NCBI RefSeq assembly: GCF_003696345.1
Contig: NZ_RFLX01000001.1
Span: 124,001-188,000, forward strand
From: Teichococcus wenyumeiae
GTDB lineage: Bacteria > Pseudomonadota > Alphaproteobacteria > Acetobacterales > Acetobacteraceae
Direction of reading: 5' to 3'
Length of the DNA: 64,000 bases
Below the pieces are notes generated by a model. The model made no database searches. It saw only the letters and a list, made by a program, of their open reading frames with translations, and was not told where the DNA came from. Each line of letters starts with the position of its first letter. The stretch's first letter is position 1. The translations under genes and the position numbers were made by a program. This document shows positions 59,946 to 64,000 of the stretch, in pieces.

Positions 59946-60623
59946 TCAGTCCAGCCCCTCGCAGCCCAGGCGGCGCAGCGTCTCGTCCACCCAAGGGGCG
60001 GAATAGGTGCCGGCCTCAATATCCGCCGCCTGCTTCACCTCCGCCGCCTGCTTGGCGGCGGCGGCGGCATGGATGGCCTCCACCTCCCCGAAGGGCACGC
60101 AGAGCAGCCCGTCGTCATCGCCCAGCACCAGGTCTCCAGGTGCGATCACCATGCCGTCGAAGGCCACCGGCACATTGATCTCGCCCGGACCATCCTTGTA
60201 GGGGCCGCGATGCGTCACGCCCGCCGCGAAGACCGGAAAGTCCTGCGCGGCGATGGCGGCGCTGTCGCGGATGGCGCCATGGATCACGATGCCGCCCAGG
60301 CGCTTCTTCACCATCTGCGCCAGCATCAGCTCGCCGATCAGCGCATTGGTCAGGTCGCCACCGGCATCCACCACGATCACGTCGCCCGGCGCCGCCAGGG
60401 CCAGGGCCTTGTGAATCATCAGGTTGTCGCCGGGACGGGTCTTCACCGTCAGCGCCGGGCCGGCCATCTGGCCGCCGCGATGCATCGGCCGCAGCCGCGG
60501 CCCGCCCGCCGTCATGCGCGCCATCACGTCACTGACATTGGCCACGGGAAGGCTGCGGAAGCGCTCCACCCATTCCGCGCCCACCTGCCGCGCACGCGGC
60601 AGAATCCTGAATCCAATGGCCAC
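59946..60623 (-). CDS. RraA-family protein (CHA/HMG aldolase type)
   Basis: 225-residue RraA-fold protein. In this family some members inhibit RNase E, and many others are 4-hydroxy-4-methyl-2-oxoglutarate/4-carboxy-4-hydroxy-2-oxoadipate aldolases or oxaloacetate decarboxylases. The catalytic segment GGDLTNALIGELMLAQMVKK with GGIVIHGAIRDSAAI holds the Arg-Asp pair, and VLGDDDGLLCVP supplies a further acidic patch. GTG start, GGGAGGG 7 bases upstream. Convergent with the ABC binding-protein gene and divergent from IclR. The extended N-terminal region favours an aldolase. Confidence 0.88.
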   Translation of the reverse strand: MAIGFRILPRARQVGAEWVERFRSLPVANVSDVMARMTAGGPRLRPMHRGGQMAGPALTVKTRPGDNLMIHKALALAAPGDVIVVDAGGDLTNALIGELMLAQMVKKRLGGIVIHGAIRDSAAIAAQDFPVFAAGVTHRGPYKDGPGEINVPVAFDGMVIAPGDLVLGDDDGLLCVPFGEVEAIHAAAAAKQAAEVKQAADIEAGTYSAPWVDETLRRLGCEGLD

Positions 60624-60743
60624 CGGCGGCCCTCCCTCATGTTCCGCGCCCAGGCTCCCGCAACCCGGCATGGAACGCAACGGCATTTCAGAATCCGGCC
60701 ACCGCTTGCCGGCCAGCCCGGCGGGGCGGTAGACCTGCGCGTC

Positions 60744-61511
60744 ATGACATCCAAGCCCAGGGCCACGCCCGCGATGGAAGGCGTCGCCTCCGCCGAGCGC
60801 ACGCTGGCCCTGCTCAGCGCCTTCCGCAAAGGCGATGGCGCCGTCTCCCTCGCCGAACTCTCGGCACGCACGGGGCTGGTGAAAAGCACCATCATGCGCA
60901 TCGCCGTCTCGCTCGAAGCCGCCGGCTACCTCTCCCGCACCGAGGGCGGCTACCGCCTGGGTGCGGAGCTGCTGCGCCTCGGCATGGTCTACCAGCAGTC
61001 CTTCCGCCTGGAAGCGCATGTGATGCCAGTGCTGGAAGAACTGGTCGCCGCCACCAGCGAAAGCGCCGCCTTCTACATCCGCCAGGGTGAGGCACGGCAA
61101 TGCCTCTTCCGCGTCGATTCGCCGCACCGGCTGCGCCTGCATGTGCGCCAGGGCGACCTGCTGCCGATGGACATGTCCGCCATCGCCCAGGTGCTGCGCA
61201 TCTTCACCACCACGCCCCTGCCGCCCGAGGCCGATGCGCTGGACTTCCCCCTCTACACCGCCGGCGTCCATGACCCGCACGCCGCCGGCCTCGCCATGCC
61301 CGTCTTCGGGCCGGAAGACCATTTCGCCGGGGCGCTGAGCATCACCGGCCCCATCACCCGCCTGACGCCCAAGGTCGCCCGCGCCGCCACAAAAACCTTG
61401 AGAGATGCAGCCGCAGGGCTGACGCGCAGCCTGGGCGGGCAGCCACCGCTGCGGCCGATGCCTGCGCCGGCGCTGCGCGGTGCGGGCCGGAGGAAAAGGT
61501 CGGGGGAATGA
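60744..61511 (+). CDS. IclR family transcriptional regulator
   Basis: 255 residues. The winged helix ASAERTLALLSAFRKGDGAV with AELSARTGLVKSTIMRIAVS precedes an effector domain with LEELVAATSESAAFYIRQGE and GLAMPVFGPEDHFAGALSI. The effector domain is on the short side. It is divergent from the RraA-family gene with 120 bases between, which makes that gene its likely target. The stop codon lies inside hairpin element 5, which supplies the last codons. Confidence 0.9.
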   Translation: MTSKPRATPAMEGVASAERTLALLSAFRKGDGAVSLAELSARTGLVKSTIMRIAVSLEAAGYLSRTEGGYRLGAELLRLGMVYQQSFRLEAHVMPVLEELVAATSESAAFYIRQGEARQCLFRVDSPHRLRLHVRQGDLLPMDMSAIAQVLRIFTTTPLPPEADALDFPLYTAGVHDPHAAGLAMPVFGPEDHFAGALSITGPITRLTPKVARAATKTLRDAAAGLTRSLGGQPPLRPMPAPALRGAGRRKRSGE

Positions 61512-61718
61512 ATTCCCCTGAACCCCCATCTTCCTTTTTCGAGTTGGAGCTTCAGGCCGAATCAGGCGGCAAGGTCGCTGTGATGTTTTCAATGAAAGGC
61601 ATGCGGGGCTGAGCCCGCAGTGGCCTGAGAGCCAAGCCCTCCGGCACATCTGAAAACTCGAAAACAAAAGAAGTCATCAAACGTATACGTTTAATGGGGG
61701 CGTTCATTCCCCCAGCCT
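61499..61718. repeat. Intergenic hairpin element 5 (family of five)
   Basis: Between the convergent IclR and dehydrogenase genes. Left arm GGGGGAATGAATTCCCC, then CCCCCATCTTCCTTTTTCGAG. Right side CTCGAAAACAAAAGAAG, an inserted palindrome AAACGTATACGTTT (61679-61692), then a degraded GGGGGCGTTCATTCCCCC hairpin. The centre shares TTCAGGC-GAA and GGGCTGA-CCGCAGT words with element 3, linking the two arm types. The IclR stop TGA is inside the left hairpin. Confidence 0.78.
61679..61692. promoter_or_regulatory. Perfect 14-bp palindrome in the right arm of element 5
   Basis: AAACGTATACGTTT is a perfect 14-base palindrome with an AT-rich centre, unlike its G+C-rich surroundings. Such symmetry is typical of dimeric-repressor operators, but the place, between two convergent gene ends, is unusual for one. 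Function not established. Confidence 0.35.
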
Positions 61719-61722
61719 TTCT

Positions 61723-62631
61723 TCAAACCTCTGCTGGCGCCATCCGCGCCTCGATGGCTTCCAGCGCCTCCTGATAATTCGCCGGAATACGCCCGCCGAA
61801 GTGCTCCTTCAGCCCCAGGGCCTCCACCCAGCGCAGCCGCTCGGCGGTGGAACGGGTCATGATGGGTTCGATGCCGACATCGGCCAGCGCATCGGCGGCC
61901 ATGGCGGCTTCCTCGGCGCGGCGGCGGGCGTGGATGACGCCGGTGGTGATCAGGTTGCCGGCGAAATCCGGGAAGGGACGCGACATCAGCGTCTTGGCGG
62001 CCGATTGCAGCACTGCCTCATCCAGCCCGTAGCGGCGGGCGCCCAGCATCATCTCGTCCACCAGTGCCTCGATGCCCTTGATCAGCACCGAGCGCAGGAT
62101 CTTGATGGCCGATGCCGTGCCGAGTTCCGGCCCCACGGCTTCGATCTTCATGCCCCAGGGCACCAGCGCGTCCCGCACCGCCTCGGCCGCCGCGCCGCTG
62201 GCCAGAATGGGCAGCGCCAGCCCGTCGCGCGGCGTGCCGACGATGGACCCATCGGCGAGCAGCGCGCCGGTGCCCTCCAGCTTCGCGGCCATGGCCTGCT
62301 TCACCTTCGGCGTGGCGGAAGCGATGTCGATGAACAGATGCCGCGCCGTCAGATGCGGCGCGAAGTTCGCGGCACTCTCCACCGAGGCGGAGCCGGGCGT
62401 CACGCCGATGATGATATCGGCCCGCTCCGCCAGTTCGGCCGCCGAGCGCAGCAGCGGCACGCCCGCGGCTTCCGCGCGGCCCTGGATCAGCGCGGCATAG
62501 GGACCCTCGAAGGCGCCGATGTCGAAGCTCGAGACCTGCTCCAGCCCCTGCGCGCGCAGGCCGGCACCCAGCGTGCTGCCGATTTCGCCATAGCCGATCA
62601 GGCCAACCTTGATCTGCCGCATTGTCATCAT
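61723..62631 (-). CDS. NAD(P)-dependent oxidoreductase with DUF1932 C-terminal domain
   Basis: 302 residues. The N-terminal Rossmann domain has VGLIGYGEIGSTLGAGLRAQ and the 3-hydroxyacid-dehydrogenase-like IDIASATPKVKQAMA with ALLADGSIVGTPRDG. The C-terminal DUF1932 domain has the helix KILRSVLIKGIEALVDEMML containing the catalytic Lys. Related enzymes oxidise tartronate- or hydroxy-carboxylates. The ATG overlaps the stop of the upstream binding-protein gene (ATGATGA). It is expected to work on what that transporter brings in. Confidence 0.9.
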   Translation of the reverse strand: MMTMRQIKVGLIGYGEIGSTLGAGLRAQGLEQVSSFDIGAFEGPYAALIQGRAEAAGVPLLRSAAELAERADIIIGVTPGSASVESAANFAPHLTARHLFIDIASATPKVKQAMAAKLEGTGALLADGSIVGTPRDGLALPILASGAAAEAVRDALVPWGMKIEAVGPELGTASAIKILRSVLIKGIEALVDEMMLGARRYGLDEAVLQSAAKTLMSRPFPDFAGNLITTGVIHARRRAEEAAMAADALADVGIEPIMTRSTAERLRWVEALGLKEHFGGRIPANYQEALEAIEARMAPAEV

Positions 62632-64000
62632 ACCCGCCGAACGTTCCAGAATTTCACGAAGCCATCGAGCACGCCGTCGATGCTGCGGCGCCAGGCCATG
62701 GGCTGGAAGATCTGCCCGGTGGGAATGAAGGTGGCATCCTGCCAGGCCTGGAGTTGGATCTGCTCCGCCAGTTGCTTCTGCCTGGCGGGGTCGCGCTCTT
62801 CCAACCAGGCGTCGCGCAGGCGCTCGCCCTCGGGGCTCTCGGGCCAGCCGTACCAGCCCTTCAGCCCGTTGCCGCGTGCCACGCTGGTCACCGCCGGGTC
62901 GAGGATGTTGAGGCCGGAGACCATGGAGGGGAACACGCTCCAGCCGCCCTTCTCCACCGGCTCCCGCGAATTGCGACGCTGGAAGAGCGTGCCGCTGTCT
63001 ACCGCCTGCACATCCACATTCAGGCCGATGCGCTTGAAGAGATCGATGCCCACCTGCCCGATCGGCGCGCTGACGGGATGGTCCATCGGCAGCATGAAGG
63101 CCACCTTCTCGCCCTTGTAGCCGGCTTCGGCCACGGCCTTGCGCGCGGCCTCGATATTCGTCTTGCCAAAGAGCTTGTCCAGGCCAGCATCGCTGGCCAT
63201 GGGCGTGCCGGGGCAGAACATGCCCAGCTTGACATGCCAGGTTTCGGGGTCGCTGCTATAGGCCTGCATGAATTCCGCCTGGTCGACGGCGGCCAGCACG
63301 GCGCGGCGCAGCGCCACATTGTCGAAAGGCGGCTGGATGCAGTTGAAGCGCAGGATGGGCGTCAGGCCCTGGCGGTCCTTCACCTCCACCCGCAGGTTGC
63401 GGTCTCGCTTCAGCATCGGCGCCAAGTCAGGGGAAGGCGTTTCCCACCAGTCCACCTCGCCCGCCTGCAGGGCGGAGGAGGCGGCCGAGACATCCGGCAT
63501 CACGGTCCATTCGACCCGCTCGAAATGCGCCACCTTCGGCCCGGCGGTGCCGCCGGGCGCGCCGCCCTGGCGCGGCACATAGCCCTCGAAGCGCGCATAG
63601 GCGGCACGGGCACCGGCCATGTGCTCCTTGTCCAGGAAGCGGAAGGGGCCGGAGCCCACCATCTCCGTCACCTGCTTGGCCGCATCCGTTACCGCCAGCC
63701 GCTCCGGCATGATGGCGCACATGCTGGGCGAGGCTTTCGCCAGCGCCGCCGGCAGCAGCGGGAAAGGCTTGTTGAGGCGGAAGACGATGGTCTTGTCGTC
63801 GCGCGCCGAAAGCTCGTCCGTCGCGACCATCAGCGCCTGGCCGAAGGAATCGCGGGATGCCCAGCGCTTGATGCTGGCGACGCAATCCTTCGCCGTCACG
63901 GCGCTGCCGTCATGGAAGCGCAGGCCGTCGCGCAGCGTCAGCAGCCAGCGGCGGCCGTCATCCTCCACAACATGGCCTTCCACCATCTGCGGCTGCGGCT
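62628..64000 (-). CDS. Family 5 ABC substrate-binding protein (DppA/OppA/NikA type), 5' end missing
   Basis: About 457 residues are visible; the start lies beyond base 64000. Seen: LRDGLRFHDGSAVTAKDCVA, the canonical SBP family 5 motif; FRLNKPFPLLPAAL; GSGPFRF; FNCIQPPFDNVALRRAVLAA; and PASDAGLD-like repeats near GMFCPGTPMASDAG. The C-terminus ends FWNVRRV. This group binds peptides, nickel or other small molecules; the ligand cannot be told. It is followed by a coupled dehydrogenase gene. The visible frame has no stop to the window edge. Confidence 0.92.
   Translation of the reverse strand, partial: PQPQMVEGHVVEDDGRRWLLTLRDGLRFHDGSAVTAKDCVASIKRWASRDSFGQALMVATDELSARDDKTIVFRLNKPFPLLPAALAKASPSMCAIMPERLAVTDAAKQVTEMVGSGPFRFLDKEHMAGARAAYARFEGYVPRQGGAPGGTAGPKVAHFERVEWTVMPDVSAASSALQAGEVDWWETPSPDLAPMLKRDRNLRVEVKDRQGLTPILRFNCIQPPFDNVALRRAVLAAVDQAEFMQAYSSDPETWHVKLGMFCPGTPMASDAGLDKLFGKTNIEAARKAVAEAGYKGEKVAFMLPMDHPVSAPIGQVGIDLFKRIGLNVDVQAVDSGTLFQRRNSREPVEKGGWSVFPSMVSGLNILDPAVTSVARGNGLKGWYGWPESPEGERLRDAWLEERDPARQKQLAEQIQLQAWQDATFIPTGQIFQPMAWRRSIDGVLDGFVKFWNVRRV

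Overview
The window is about 70% G+C, densely packed, and codes in short same-strand operons joined by ATGA/TGATG overlaps. Codon use, the branched-chain amino acid (Liv), Bug/TctC, FCD-GntR and SsuBC families, and the many catabolic clusters fit an environmental alphaproteobacterium. An Acetobacteraceae member of the Roseomonas type is my best guess; this is inferred from gene content, not from a marker gene. I see no phage, insertion sequence, CRISPR array or rRNA.

Layout. 1-4.5 kb: a liv ABC operon (livF partial, livG, livM, livH) led by an atypical polysaccharide deacetylase, next to an FCD-type GntR regulator. 4.5-6.3 kb: an SDR and a CitE/HpcH lyase. 6.3-11.7 kb: a minus-strand housekeeping operon (thioredoxin-TPR, Lon N-domain protein, Trm112, DUF971, FAD protein, alpha/beta hydrolase, metallo-hydrolase). 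11.8-17.5 kb: YbaK-like deacylase, two tandem identical tRNA-Gly(GCC), a possible 34-residue membrane peptide, endonuclease III, an exported unknown, an XRE regulator, a flavin disulfide reductase, a DUF4126 protein and a DUF892 ferritin-like protein. 17.6-20.3 kb: a three-gene envelope/stress operon (DUF3618, Holin-X, LEA-like). 20.5-24.4 kb: a metallo-hydrolase followed by a tightly coupled type III polyketide synthase, methyltransferase and flavin oxidoreductase, probably making a modified phenolic or pyrone lipid. 24.4-27.6 kb: an Mfd-type helicase. 27.9-35.1 kb: small disordered proteins, NAD(P)HX dehydratase, histidine phosphatase, SelO, two CxxCxGxG mini-proteins, SDR-patatin pair, XRE regulator. 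35.6-40.2 kb: a two-component system and a ketoglutarate-semialdehyde-type dehydrogenase. 40.4-44.6 kb: mntR and a four-gene Mn/Zn ABC importer with a clear MntR-like operator between them. 44.9-48.7 kb: Bug receptor, 4-oxalomesaconate tautomerase family protein, LysR, DUF72. 48.7-52.2 kb: a uxuA-uxuB-GntR hexuronate operon. 52.2-55.9 kb: PAP2 phosphatase, lipid kinase, acyl-CoA synthetase with a coupled upstream peptide. 56-60 kb: FMN monooxygenase plus an Ssu-type sulfonate importer whose permease seems to start at CTG. 59.9-64 kb: an RraA-family aldolase, IclR regulator, a dehydrogenase and a truncated family-5 solute-binding protein.

The most unexpected non-coding signal is a family of five long hairpin-bearing intergenic elements (about 30.1, 40.3, 44.7, 55.9 and 61.6 kb). 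Their junctions and central words are shared while stem sequences change on both sides together. The most interesting gene system is the type III polyketide synthase cluster at 20.5-24.4 kb.
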